Assembly: GCA_964030475.1 (NCBI GenBank)
Contig: CAXIPT010000007.1
Location: forward strand, 1,213,745-1,277,744
Direction: 5' to 3'
From: Tethya wilhelma
Lineage: Eukaryota; Porifera; Demospongiae; Tethyida; Tethyidae
DNA: 64,000 bases
In this document: positions 42,533 through 52,959 of the stretch, in pieces
Position numbering within the stretch: position 1 is the stretch's first letter
Layout of the letters: each line of letters opens with the position of its first letter
Notes under the pieces: generated by a model
What the model was told of the DNA's origin: nothing
What the model saw: only the letters and a program-made list of their open reading frames with translations
Databases searched by the model: none
Program-made: the position numbers and the translations under genes

Positions 42533-43197
42533 TAGCACATAGCAGCAACGACAAGAACAAGTGTTAAAGAATTAAAAGAGTTAAAAATTGAAATTCTATA
42601 TGCGCGATGCGCGTACGCGCGGTATAAACGGTCTCCGTAAATTCTGTCAGTACGGAGGTCAAAGTTCACAATTTTGCCAAACAACCGGAGTTCAGGTGCA
42701 GCCACTGCAAGAAAATAGTCTAGCTAAGCGGGCCAGACTCTTCCCAAGGGCTGGCCCGCGAGACTAGCAAAGAAATTGCCTCGCACAGATTAATGCACAT
42801 TCAAAAGCAATGACAGTAGCAGCTAAGCTAGCTAGAATCAATGCAGCTTATTGTGTAAGATTCCACTTTGGAATGGGCACCTATATAAAAGAAAATACGA
42901 AATTCCGGGAATTCTGCGCGCCCGTGGCTTATTGTTTTCAGATCCTAGATTCTGTCGGCGGTCGCGCACGCCAGATTGCAGCACTGATTGCCAAAAATGC
43001 TAGCACTATATCATGTTATACACTGACATAAAAAATATATAGACTCTAATAATTTTATAATAATATATTAGCATACATGTACAAAATTTGACTATAGGTG
43101 ATGAAAAAACAGATGGGCATTAAAGTGCACAATACCTTCTGTGACAGACTGTGCAATTATTTTTACTGTTACTGATATGAATGTCCTGCAAAATTGG
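42533..43197. other. Spacer between F and G, with a small hairpin
   Basis: About 660 bp. Contains GC-rich cgcgatgcgcgtacgcgcg near 42602 and a hairpin with gcgggccag/ctggcccgc arms around 42728-42758. No coding sequence is convincing, although a 73-residue open frame lies at 42810-43031. It should contain the promoter of F. Confidence 0.45.
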
Positions 43198-46100
43198 TCA
43201 GTAATACCTATCACAGAGAACACAGTAAGCATTCAGAATGTGTTTACACAAAGTTCCGTTCTCTAGTTTACCATTCATTCCACTCTTGCCGGTAATCTTT
43301 GAGTTCAAGTGGACCACATAGGCTTCTTCCTTTAGAATCTTCATTTTTTCATCGTACAAAGATTGGTCTACTTTTCCAAAACATTTAGACTGCACATGTT
43401 TCCAGTGGAACAAATAGAATGCATGCTCTCTCAATGTACTCACAACTGAAGTATTATTTTTCCACTTTCGGTTATAGACTCGAGTAAGCAAACTAGGTCC
43501 ATTGCCAGCCCAGTCTGAGCCACGGTATTTCTGAGCAAATTCCACAAGACAGTCTTGTATGTAAGGGTTGTTTTTCTCAAAAGTCATGAAAGCACCATTC
43601 AATTGATGTTCGGTTTCATATCCAAGCACATTCTTCAATTTATTCAGAGGTCGAACTACTATCATGTCTGTGTCCATGTAAATGCCACCCCATTTGCTGA
43701 TTAACAGCATTCGAAGGAGATCAGACAAATGGCTGTACCAATATCCACCTTTTGATGCACTTGGAATCTTTTTTATGAACTCGTGAGCTGGTGAATCTCT
43801 TAGCATTTCTTCCAGGTTGTATGGCGTGACTTCAACCCTGTAGCCTGCTTCTGTCAACACATTGAATTCTGACTGCTGTAGTGTGTTGCTGTGGATCATG
43901 ACTCTTGCAAATGGATGATGGTGGAATATAGACTCCAGAGTTCGCCAATGTCGCCAGTTGAAGCCTCCTTTCATACTTCCGCCTGCACCAAAGAGTCCAA
44001 CATTAGATTTTGCTGAAGTTGTAAACACCAAGTGAAACAGTAGCTCATGGTGCTCTGAGGCTAATGCTGGAGGAGGGTGCAATGGTATCATTCCAAACTT
44101 GTGAGCAGAATCATAAAGTCCTTGATTTTGACGAATCACGTCCCAAAAAGTGGCTCTCATTCTCATCATCATGTTCACGTTGGGATTTGGAGGTGGATTG
44201 TTCCAGTCGAAATCATGTAACCACTTCCTGGCCTCCTCTTTTGACGACATTTTGTACATGTCTAGAGCCTGTATTGAACAAAGGTGTCAGTCCAACAATA
44301 CGGGCAGAGCTTTGTGTCTTTGAGCCTCCTCCACCAGGCATTCCAGCAGAATTGATGAACACAACTGGTATACCCATTGCAACACATGGCAATGCACAGT
44401 GGATACGCTGAGTGACGACCACTCTGGCAGATGCGTAGGATTCTATCAGTTTGAAAGAGTCGGAAAATCGTTTCAAGTTGTCTCTTGTTTGAACGTAATG
44501 TTTGACAGGGATGCCTTTCTTCTGAATCTCCATTGGGAGAAGGTCTTTGATTTCTTTCTTAACGTCCACTAAATAAATGTTGTCAGTTCTGTCATTTGCA
44601 AATGTTGGGTTCTTGAACATCAGGGTCAAGCATCCAGAAAAGTATGAATCTATATTGTTCTTCCGCAAAAAGTTTAAGGAATTTATATCTCGACATCCAA
44701 TAGGTGCACGATCTCTCAGATACTCTATCCTGTTCTTCCATTTCCCTTGTATAGCCCCTTCAATGTGGACAGAAGTCATAATAGGATGGACGTTGGTTGG
44801 TGGGGGCCAACTCATACCAGGATCTCCCCACCAGGCATTGAAGAAGGCAGTCACTGGCTCTTTTGTTTTCAGCAGGCTCAACTTGTCTCTCTCTAAGAAT
44901 TGATCTACAAATGGGAGGAACTGTACTCCAGGGAAATCTTGAACTTCATCGCCAAGGTTGGCAACTGCCACAACTTTTACACGTGAATCAAAAGATAGTG
45001 TTCCAAAGTGATGATCCAAGGTCTTGCCTATTTCACTAGTTGTGTATTTTAAGGTATTGTTTTCAACATGACAGTTTCTATCTGCAATACAACTGCTGTA
45101 TGCACTGTTGTAAACATTCTGAAAGCTAAATTGAAAGCGTGAAGACTCATCTGTTGTTCCATTTTTGGGATAGTCTCGCACAAAGTTTTTCATTACAGTT
45201 TGGATGAGAGGATGAAACTTGGGAAAACAGGAAACTTCTAAAAATGAGTTTGTCTTTCCATTACTGATCCAACCATTTCGACATGACGGCAGTCTGGTGT
45301 TGTCTGTGAATGTGACCATGGGATTGACATAGGTCCCTCCGTATTGCCACAAAATAGCAAGCTGGGTGACAATCTGTAAGTGATTTTCAAACTCCAAGCC
45401 GGCTAAAACTTTGTTCAGAGGATGTCTTACCAACCATTTTTCAAGAGGTGTATCTTTCACGAGTTCACTGACCACTAGAAACTCAGCAGTAATATTGAGA
45501 CCTGCCATTGTCTGCATACAATTGGACGTTCCACAGTACACACGAATATCCCTTTCAGAGTTCATGGTTTGTAAATTTTGGACATTATTAACAGCAACCT
45601 GTGGTATGTCTCGCTCAAATACCCACACAGTTGAAATCTGCTGTTTATTGGACAGTAGAGTAGAAAGTGTCACATGAGCTTCAGTCGGATGGCTAGCTAT
45701 AGGCCTAGAGAGAGTGGGGGTAAAGTTTGAAGGGTTGTTTTCCAAAGGAGGAGCACCTTCTACTACAGTCGTCACGTGAGGTCTTTTATCTATAAGTTTT
45801 GTCGGAGATGCTTTCAATGATGAGATGCCCACAGCCAAGATGACTATACAGGTGGCAAACAAAAAGATAAATGCTTTGCGTCCAAAGAATTTAGAGGCAT
45901 TGCCTGTAGTTTTGTAATGATAATAGAGGGCAATTCCAATGATGAAAATGACTAGGCCGATCATCAAGTTCAGTGAGAATGGAGTGATGTAGAAGTACAC
46001 AAGATTAGCTATGACTTCACATACTCGTCTGGAGAGATTCAGGACGGCAAGGGTCAGAGGACTGACCTCTTCTAGAACGGCAATCGAAGCTGTGTTGTAG

Positions 46101-46849
46101 ATAAAATGAAACACGGAAGAGATCACACTGCTACCAAGAATTCTTGAACTGGTGTGAGTTGAGATGACTGCTAGCTTTAAAAGTGTAACAGGCACAAGGA
46201 ACAGGGTACTACCAATGGATACAACAGCGTACTTCTGAAAAGGACTCTCCCAACTCAGTTTCTTCAGATGGATGCTTCGTACTGCAAAGCCAAAACTTGC
46301 AAGGAGAGCAGCAAGAAAGCCACATGTATTGAATGAATTATCTACTATCGTAAATGCACTGGTAACACCCACTATCATTATCACAAGAGAGAATAAGGTG
46401 GGGGTATTGAAGTCGTCACGATTGTAAAGACACATGGACAGAAGGAAGGTGAAGAGTGGCTCACATGCTTTGATAAAAGTTGCACTTAAACTAGCAAAGG
46501 ATGCAGCATATGCTGAGTTTGTAGCGAGACTACTTACAATGTTGGCCAAAACAATGACAAAAACAGTTACCTTGGGCGAGTCGCTTGGCCATATCGGAGT
46601 TGATTTTCCATTCAGAGTCTTTACCAGTATCACTGATGCTACTGCTCCAAAGAGATGCTGAAGGGTGCTCAGGTCTAGCCACCTCAGGTCCTCAAGTGCA
46701 GAACCCCACCCACAAATACTTCCATTGACTGCAAGTTCTCTTATTCCTCCCTGCGTCTCCATCATAAATTTGGCAGCAATGGTGGTCACAGCGTTAGCAG
46801 CCCACCACAGGGAGACAACAGCCACTATTTGCCATATAACAGCCGCCAT
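43198..46849 (-). pseudogene. Fusion paralogue G: full-length but frameshifted
   Basis: Two open frames together make one fusion gene. The 5' part runs from MAAVIWQIVAVVSLWWAANA (46849; an upstream Met at 46876 is possible) to about 44270, covering transporter, GT32-like domain and pyruvyltransferase with GCRD and RIHCALPC. The 3' part runs from 44259 to 43198 and covers the hinge and C-terminal GT32 domain with MDTDM. Compared with paralogues, four extra bases (cctg on the plus strand at ~44267-44271) lie between ctctagacatg-type sequence and the ttcaatac block. These shift the frame and lead to an early stop (44213). As written, the C-terminal GT32 domain is not translated with the rest. 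A sequencing or assembly error, or a recent mutation, are both possible because no other lesion is visible. Confidence 0.8.
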
Positions 46850-47284
46850 GACGGGCGTTAGATCTCTCAGCTGCACTGCACTGCAGTTGGTTTACTTCAC
46901 GTATCGATCTTTGTTGTTCAGAAGCCGAGTTCACAAAGAGTTAATAATTCGTACGTGTACGGTACAGTATACGGATCAGGCGAGCTAGTGTGCAAACTTT
47001 TCTGGATCCTGGCGCGCGCCCGTATGGCACGCCAAACGTAACAAAATTCAATATGCATACTAAAACAATACGTGAGTATATGCACAGATAATAGTCTGCA
47101 TATATATGTAGAGATAGCAAGTCCGCATATGCAGACATAATAAGTCCGCATATGCAGAGATAGCAAGTCCGCATATGCAGACATAATAAGTCCGCATATG
47201 AAGAGTCTTCGGAAGTCTGCATTTGCAGACGTATGAATACGCATGCGCAGTAAATTTGTCAACCAGCTGAGAGTGAGAGTGCAG
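46850..47284. other. Divergent spacer between G and the 47.3 kb gene, with tandem repeats
   Basis: Holds upstream regions of both genes. 47090-47240 is a short tandem array built on agtccgcatatgcaga followed by cataata or gatagca. The two linker types alternate, giving a ~46 bp higher-order period. Confidence 0.7.
47090..47240 (+). repeat. Tandem repeat of ~22-24 bp units
   Basis: At least five copies of tccgcatatgcag with alternating spacers; the last copies are diverged (tctgcatttgcagacgta). The tgcgcatatgca-like cores are self-complementary. The array lies immediately upstream of the gene starting at 47285. Confidence 0.8.
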
Positions 47285-48445
47285 ATGGCTGAAGAAACGT
47301 CAACCAAGATAGAAGTGCTTGTGTCTTTTGGAAGACATACCCGCACAGTCTACTTTTCTCCTGAGCCTACTTCTTACTCTGCTCTGAAGGAAGCTGTGTC
47401 TAAAGAATTCAATGATGTTCTGGATACGGATGGAATGACCAGCTCAGATTTTTTCCTCCAGATCAAGTCTAAAGCTTGGGATGGGATTTATGTAGATATA
47501 CGTCCCAATGATGAGATTCCAAACAGATCAATGATTCAAGCTGTCACTCTGAACGTACCCAAGCAAGTAAGCAAATTAACAAGCCTCTACCCATTTAGCT
47601 ATTTCCTGTCCACAATCAGGTGAACATGATAATAAAAGTTATACATATTTATTTAATTGTTGGCAACGTGTTGGCAGTCTGTAGAAAAAGACTCTTCGAC
47701 CAACAAAGCTCATGATATTTTGAAGAAAATATCGAAGCCTTCCTCAGCTGAAGCGAGTGCACTGTCCAAGTACTTCTCTCGATCTGGACGAGGAAAGGAG
47801 AAAGAGAAGAAAAGACCAAACTTTAACCCGTTTGAGTCTCTTGTAGAGTATAATCAGAAGAAAAAGAAGAAGGCAATAAAGGGGAAATCGTGCAAAAAGA
47901 GTGTGGTAATGTTGGACAAGGGTGACAAGAAGGTACATACGTACTAATGATACAGCCTAGCTGATGATACTGTTCATGCTCAAAAATATATATAATATAA
48001 TATTATACTGAATATTATTTAGGTTCCTAGGGGTGATAGCAGGAAGAGAATGGAGAAGCAAGGACGAGTACAAGTTGTGAAAATTGACAGAGGCATGGAT
48101 GCTAGTGAAATAAAGGATGCAATTCTAGGTCACTTCAAGTGGGTTCGTTCCTATACCGTACTAACAAGCAACCAGAATTCTAAGACTGGCAGTGGTGACT
48201 TGGTAAGAGCTACAGAACAAAATCCTGATGGCAACAATCTTATAGATAAAAGAGGTCACCTGTATTTGGCAGTAGAAGAATGTGATGAGTACATAGTAAG
48301 TTGATTGTTAAATTGTATAATTTTAGTAATCCACAAAATTAATTATTATAGCCTCTGAGTGATTCATCAGACAGTGACTCTGATTTGAGGGTACTTCAAG
48401 ATCAGCTGTGGAGAGAAATCTCAATAAAGCCAAGAAAGTCTTAGC
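47285..48445 (+). CDS. Unrecognised four-exon gene, ubiquitin/PB1-like N terminus
   Basis: Exons about 47285-47562, 47678-47931, 48023-48295 and 48352-48445; the start is MAEETSTKIEVLVSFGRHTR. The first exon, with alternating strands and a possible helix (YSALKEAVSKEFNDVL; IYVDIRPNDEIPNRSMIQAV), resembles a PB1 or ubiquitin-like fold, but no signature is decisive. Exon 2 is very basic (KEKEKKRPNFNPF; YNQKKKKKAIKGKSCKK), suggesting nuclear localisation or nucleic-acid binding. Exon 3 begins with a basic segment and ends acidic. The last exon has an SDSSDSDSDL acidic cluster and ends EISIKPRKS. I do not recognise the family. It lies between fusion genes G and H on the opposite strand. Exon borders are read from splice signals and are likely correct within a few bases. 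Confidence 0.6.
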
Positions 48446-48845
48446 TGAGCTTCGTGTAAGCTATTTGTTTTTGTCACATTAATTCCACTCATGCACTTGT
48501 GCATGATGTAATACATGCTCCCGTGCACTTCTTCCAATCTTCACACATGCACACACACACACACACACACACACTCGGGCCAAAATGTTACAATGCATAA
48601 TTTATGAGCATTATACGTGCATGCTGACCACGCATTGATATCATTGATGATAATTATCATGCCTTTAAATTATTCCCTTGGCACTAGCTGAATGAAGAGG
48701 ATTATCATTATATATTCAATAGTAGTATGTATACATTTTTGACTAAGGTGGTGAGAAATGATCTTTGGACGTGTTCACTTTCAGTGGCAAACTGGATAGT
48801 TTCAGTTTATCAAAGTCTTAGTGTCATGTACTTTTATTGTGACAT
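48446..48845. other. Spacer with (CA)n microsatellite
   Basis: About 390 bp between the small gene and the end of fusion gene H. Contains a CA run at 48548-48574 and otherwise nothing recognised. Confidence 0.5.
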
Positions 48846-51800
48846 TCAATACTGCCTATCACAAAGAACACAGTAAGCATTGAGAATGTGTTTACACAAT
48901 GTTTTACTGTCCAGTTTTTGATCAATTCTGTACTCGCTGGCGATCTTTGAGTTCAAGTAGACTGCATAAGCTTCATTTCTCAAGATTTCCATTTTCAAAC
49001 TGTACTGAACTGAGCCTACTTTTTCAAAACAATCTTCGTTGATTTTCAACGAGTCGAACATATGAAAGGCTTTGTGGCTCAGTATGTGTACGGCAGTCGC
49101 ATTTTGCTTCCACTTTTCATGATTTCCATTCAACAGATCGGTTGTTAGTGTCTTAGGATTATTTTGATGACGCGAGTTGTAATTGCGGAAAAAGTCAACC
49201 AGGCAATCTTTGACGAACGGGTGCCCTTTTTCAAATGACATGAATTTGTCGCTAAGGAGAGAAGAGCCGTCTAGTCCAAGAGTATTCCTTAGAGCCTCCA
49301 CAGGACGAACCAATACCATATCAGAGTCCAGGTAGATGCCTCCCGCCTTGTACAGCACTAAGAGCTGAAAGAGATTGTTTGTGATGTAGTCTTGTAAGAA
49401 TTCTTCATGTGGACTTTCAATTAGAAAGTTTTGAAGTGGCGTATCTCTCAGTGTATCTTTGAGATCGAGCGAATGAACTTCGACCCTGTAGCCTGCTTCT
49501 GTCAACACATTGAATTCTGACTGCTGTAGTGTGTTGCTGTGGATCATGACTCTTGCAAATGGATGATGGTGGAATATAGACTCCAGAGTACGCCAGTGTC
49601 GCCAGTTGAAACCTCCTTTCACACTTCCATGGTCTTTATCAAGGAGAGGTTTTGCTGAAGTTGTAAACACCAAGTGAAACAGTAGCTCGTGGTGCTCTGA
49701 GGCTAGTGCTGGAGGAGGGTGCAATGGTATCATTCCAAACTTGTAAGCAGAATCGTACAGTGCTTGATTTCGGCGAATCACGTCCCAAAACGTGGCTCTC
49801 ATTCTCATCATCATGTTCACGTTGGGATTTGGAGGTGGATTGTTCCAGTCGAAATCATGTAACCACTTCCTGGCCTCCTCTTTTGACATTTCGTACATGT
49901 CTAGAGTATTGAACAAAGGTGTCAGTCCAACAATACGGGCAGAACTTTGTGTCTTTGAGCCTCCTCCACCAGGCATTCCAGCAGAATTGATGAACACAAC
50001 TGGTATACCCATTGCAACACATGGCAATGCACAGTGGATACGCTGAGTGACGACCACTCTGGCAGATGCATAGGATTCTATCAGTTTGAAAGAGTCGGAA
50101 AATCTTTTCAAGCTGTCTCTTGTTTGAACGTAATGTTTGACAGGGATGCCTTTCTTCTGAATCTCCATTGGGAGAAGGTCTTTGATTTCATCTTTAACGT
50201 CCACTAAATAAATGTCGTCATATCTAACATTGACATAAGGCCATCTTGGATTTTTCAACATCAGAGTCAAACATCCAGAAAAAAACGAGTCTATATTTTT
50301 ACTTCTCATGAAAGCGAGAGTGCTAGTATCACGACATCCGATCGGTGCATTTTCAGTCAAGAAATCAAGGTTTTCTTCCCACTTTCCTTGTAAACCGCTC
50401 TTCACATGCACAGAGACCATGATGGGGTGAACGTTGGTTGGTGGGGGCCAATGCATGTAGCGTTCTCCCCACCAGGCATTGAAGAAGGCAGTCACTGGCT
50501 CTTTCGTCTTCAGCAAGCTCAACTTGTCTCTCTCTAAGAATTGATCCACAAACGGGAGGAACTGCACACCTGGGAATCCTTGAATTTCATCGCCAAGGTT
50601 GGCTACTCCTGCTACTTTGACTCGTGACTTGAATGAAAGTGTTCCAAAGTGATGATCTAAAGCATTTATCTGGTGATAGAATGTGTACTTTAGACTCGAG
50701 ATGGCAACACATTCGGCAACATCCAATGTACATAAACTATACGTCTGCTCCATTAAACGATTAAAATCAAAACGAAAAGCTGAATCATCGCTTCCTTGTT
50801 GTGGATACTCATTGACAAACCTTTCCATAATGTCCCGAACGAGAGGATGCGAGGCCTCTGGAACACACAAAATGTCAAATATCGAATTTTTCCATCCTTT
50901 ACCGACCCACGCATTGGTGGTGCACGATGGCAAGCTGGTATTGTCTGCTAATTCAACCATTGGGTTGACATAGGTGCCACCGTATTGCCAGAGAACAGCA
51001 AACTGTGTTACAATTTGCAAGTGTTCCTCAAATTGTCGTCCTGCTATGACTTTGTTTATGGGATGTCGGGCCAACCACCTCTCAAAGGGTAAGTTCTTTA
51101 TGAGTTCATTGAGTACTAGAAACTCTGTTGAGATGTTGAAGGCACTTAAAGCTTGCACACATTGCGAACTTCCACAGTAAACGTGGAGATGCTTGTCTGG
51201 ATTCGTAACGCTCAATTTCTTAATGTTCTTGATAGCAAACTGTGGTATATCTCGTTCAAACGTCCAAGCACTGAAAAGTTGTTTCTTGTCAAGAAGTACC
51301 CTTGCATGGTCAACATGTCGAGGCCTGATTTCAATAATCTGAACTACTCGTTCTTCAGTCTTTACGATTCCTTTGCGACTAATGATAGTCTCCCGAGTGA
51401 TGTGTGAGTTTATGAAGATCACTGTCAACACGGTCAAGAGGGCCACTAACATGGTAAAAACAGACGAACGTCCCAAAATGTTCTTAAAGTTGGTTGTGTA
51501 CTTGTAATATAATGTGATGCCTATCAGGAAAACGATCAGCCCGACAATCAAGCTTAATGAGAGGGGCGTGACATAAACACAAATGAGATCAACCATGAGA
51601 ACACACACTCGTCTGGAGAGATTCAGGACGGCGTGGGTCAGAGGACTGACCTCTTCTAGAACGGCGATCGAAGCTGTGTTGTAGGCAAAGTGAAATGCGG
51701 ATGTTATGCTACCACTGAGCAACATTGAACCAAGTTCACTTGCATGTGGAAAGAAAGCCACCTTCAGCAACACAAGAGGTGTAAGTATCAGTGTTCCACC

Positions 51801-52439
51801 AATAGAGAGAACAGCATACTTTTGAAACACACTCTCCCAATTTAGCTTCTTCAAGTGTACATTGCGTATTGTGAAGCTCAGAGTTGAAAGGAGAGCTATA
51901 AGGATTCCACAAGTATTTGATGAAGTGTCCACCAGCGCATACATAGAAGTGACACCAACCACCATAAGTAGAATGGAGCAAAATGAGGGGCCATTGAGTT
52001 CTTTGTTGTTGTAGAGACAGAGTGAGAGAACGAAGGTAAAGACAGGCTCACTCGCTTTGACAACTTTAGTACTCAAACTTCCAAACGATGCAGCATACGC
52101 AGAGTTTGTAGCAAGACATCCCAAAACGTTTGACAAAACCACGACATAAACAGTTATCTTGCCAGGCGAATCGCTCGGCCATATAGGGGATAATTTTCCA
52201 TTCAGAGCCTTCAATAGTATCACTGATGCTACTGCTCCAAAGAGATGCTGAATGGTGCTCAGTTCTAGCCACTTCAAGCTCTCGAGGGACTGGGTCACGC
52301 CGCAAAAAATTACGTCTTCATCTGTCTCTCCCACGTCGGCTGCCTCCATCGTAAACTTCGCAGCGATGGTGGCGAGTCCTTGAGCTAGCCACCATACTGA
52401 GACAACAGCTACAATCTGCCATAATCCATTCATTGTCAT
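48846..52439 (-). CDS. Fusion protein H: TPT-like / GT32-like / pyruvyltransferase / GT32
   Basis: Intronless, 1197 residues, start MTMNGLWQIVAVVSVWWLAQ. The most diverged full-length member in its N-terminal two thirds. Transporter with IRNVHLKK and NLSRRV. The GT32-like domain has ELIKNLPFERW and QYGGTYVNPM. Pyruvyltransferase signatures are intact (APIGCRDTSTLAF; QRIHCALPC). From about 50210 down to 49480 the DNA becomes almost identical to D-G, then diverges again in the C-terminal GT domain. That domain has AGGIYLDSDMVLVRPV, with Ala in place of the usual Trp, and a changed acceptor half (LLSDKFMSFEKGHPFVKDC). It ends LCKHILNAYCVLCDRQY. This mosaic pattern suggests gene conversion. Its 5' end and upstream DNA are duplicated at 55.0-55.75 kb. 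Confidence 0.83.
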   Translation of the reverse strand: MTMNGLWQIVAVVSVWWLAQGLATIAAKFTMEAADVGETDEDVIFCGVTQSLESLKWLELSTIQHLFGAVASVILLKALNGKLSPIWPSDSPGKITVYVVVLSNVLGCLATNSAYAASFGSLSTKVVKASEPVFTFVLSLCLYNNKELNGPSFCSILLMVVGVTSMYALVDTSSNTCGILIALLSTLSFTIRNVHLKKLNWESVFQKYAVLSIGGTLILTPLVLLKVAFFPHASELGSMLLSGSITSAFHFAYNTASIAVLEEVSPLTHAVLNLSRRVCVLMVDLICVYVTPLSLSLIVGLIVFLIGITLYYKYTTNFKNILGRSSVFTMLVALLTVLTVIFINSHITRETIISRKGIVKTEERVVQIIEIRPRHVDHARVLLDKKQLFSAWTFERDIPQFAIKNIKKLSVTNPDKHLHVYCGSSQCVQALSAFNISTEFLVLNELIKNLPFERWLARHPINKVIAGRQFEEHLQIVTQFAVLWQYGGTYVNPMVELADNTSLPSCTTNAWVGKGWKNSIFDILCVPEASHPLVRDIMERFVNEYPQQGSDDSAFRFDFNRLMEQTYSLCTLDVAECVAISSLKYTFYHQINALDHHFGTLSFKSRVKVAGVANLGDEIQGFPGVQFLPFVDQFLERDKLSLLKTKEPVTAFFNAWWGERYMHWPPPTNVHPIMVSVHVKSGLQGKWEENLDFLTENAPIGCRDTSTLAFMRSKNIDSFFSGCLTLMLKNPRWPYVNVRYDDIYLVDVKDEIKDLLPMEIQKKGIPVKHYVQTRDSLKRFSDSFKLIESYASARVVVTQRIHCALPCVAMGIPVVFINSAGMPGGGGSKTQSSARIVGLTPLFNTLDMYEMSKEEARKWLHDFDWNNPPPNPNVNMMMRMRATFWDVIRRNQALYDSAYKFGMIPLHPPPALASEHHELLFHLVFTTSAKPLLDKDHGSVKGGFNWRHWRTLESIFHHHPFARVMIHSNTLQQSEFNVLTEAGYRVEVHSLDLKDTLRDTPLQNFLIESPHEEFLQDYITNNLFQLLVLYKAGGIYLDSDMVLVRPVEALRNTLGLDGSSLLSDKFMSFEKGHPFVKDCLVDFFRNYNSRHQNNPKTLTTDLLNGNHEKWKQNATAVHILSHKAFHMFDSLKINEDCFEKVGSVQYSLKMEILRNEAYAVYLNSKIASEYRIDQKLDSKTLCKHILNAYCVLCDRQY

Positions 52440-52943
52440 GTGCTCCTCCTTAATTTTGCGCCTCGCCCCAAAACTTTCATTAGTCCGAGATTTTTCTCAC
52501 CGCGTGACATGCTCTTATTATACCACAATAAAAGTACAAGTGTACATGACATTATGATGATTGAAAAAACAATTTGCTGAATGCAAGCTGTCAAAGAACA
52601 TACATGCTTTCAGTTGAACATAAGACTGTATATTGCCACAGTATCATGTTCACGGGATATCCACATCAGCTGCTTGCTGGCTAAACATTGGCAAACAAGG
52701 CCTGGAAGTTTACAATGTGCTACATACGGACGAGTCTTTACTCTTCCTGACAAAACCATCGCCAAAACCGTCATTGGCTACTAGGTCAGGTGGGGAACTG
52801 CACATAGGACAGAGAGTGTTCCGTATTGATGAGGAGCGCATCCAAACAATCAGGTTGTATCTCGCTCCACTTGTTATTGGACATGCTCCGTGCATGTGTT
52901 GTGCTCTATGTAGAAGACCACGCCCTATGTGATGTTGATATGT
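52234..52943. repeat. Segmental duplication, copy 1 (gene H 5' end + OGFOD2 exon fragment)
   Basis: Matches 55015-55749 closely: the first ~70 codons of gene H, its upstream region and most of the OGFOD2 last exon. Identity ends abruptly at gatgttgatatgtgtg (about 52946), after which an FN3-gene splice acceptor follows. Confidence 0.87.
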
Positions 52944-52945
52944 GT
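52710..52945 (-). pseudogene. OGFOD2 last-exon fragment
   Basis: Minus strand: HHIGRGLLHRAQHMHGACPI through NTLCPMCSSPPDLVANDGFG to DSSVCSTL and a stop. Nearly identical to the last exon of OGFOD2 at 55769-55515. The first ~10 codons and the splice acceptor are replaced by unrelated sequence, and there are no upstream exons. Stranded by the segmental duplication. Confidence 0.87.
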
Positions 52946-52959
52946 GTAAATTGCTGCAG

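Noticed and set aside
44213..46876. Separate transporter-pyruvyltransferase gene without terminal GT domain
   Set aside because: The ending is a frameshifted tail; the missing domain follows immediately in another frame, so it is one disrupted gene.
47090..47240. CRISPR-like repeat-spacer array
   Set aside because: Eukaryotic context, units too short with only two alternating spacers, no cas genes.
11350..52439. Bacterial polysaccharide gene cluster acquired as a block
   Set aside because: The genes are paralogues of one eukaryote-style fusion with Golgi topology and animal A4GALT-type domain; they lie among ordinary animal genes. Only an ancient origin of single domains remains possible.
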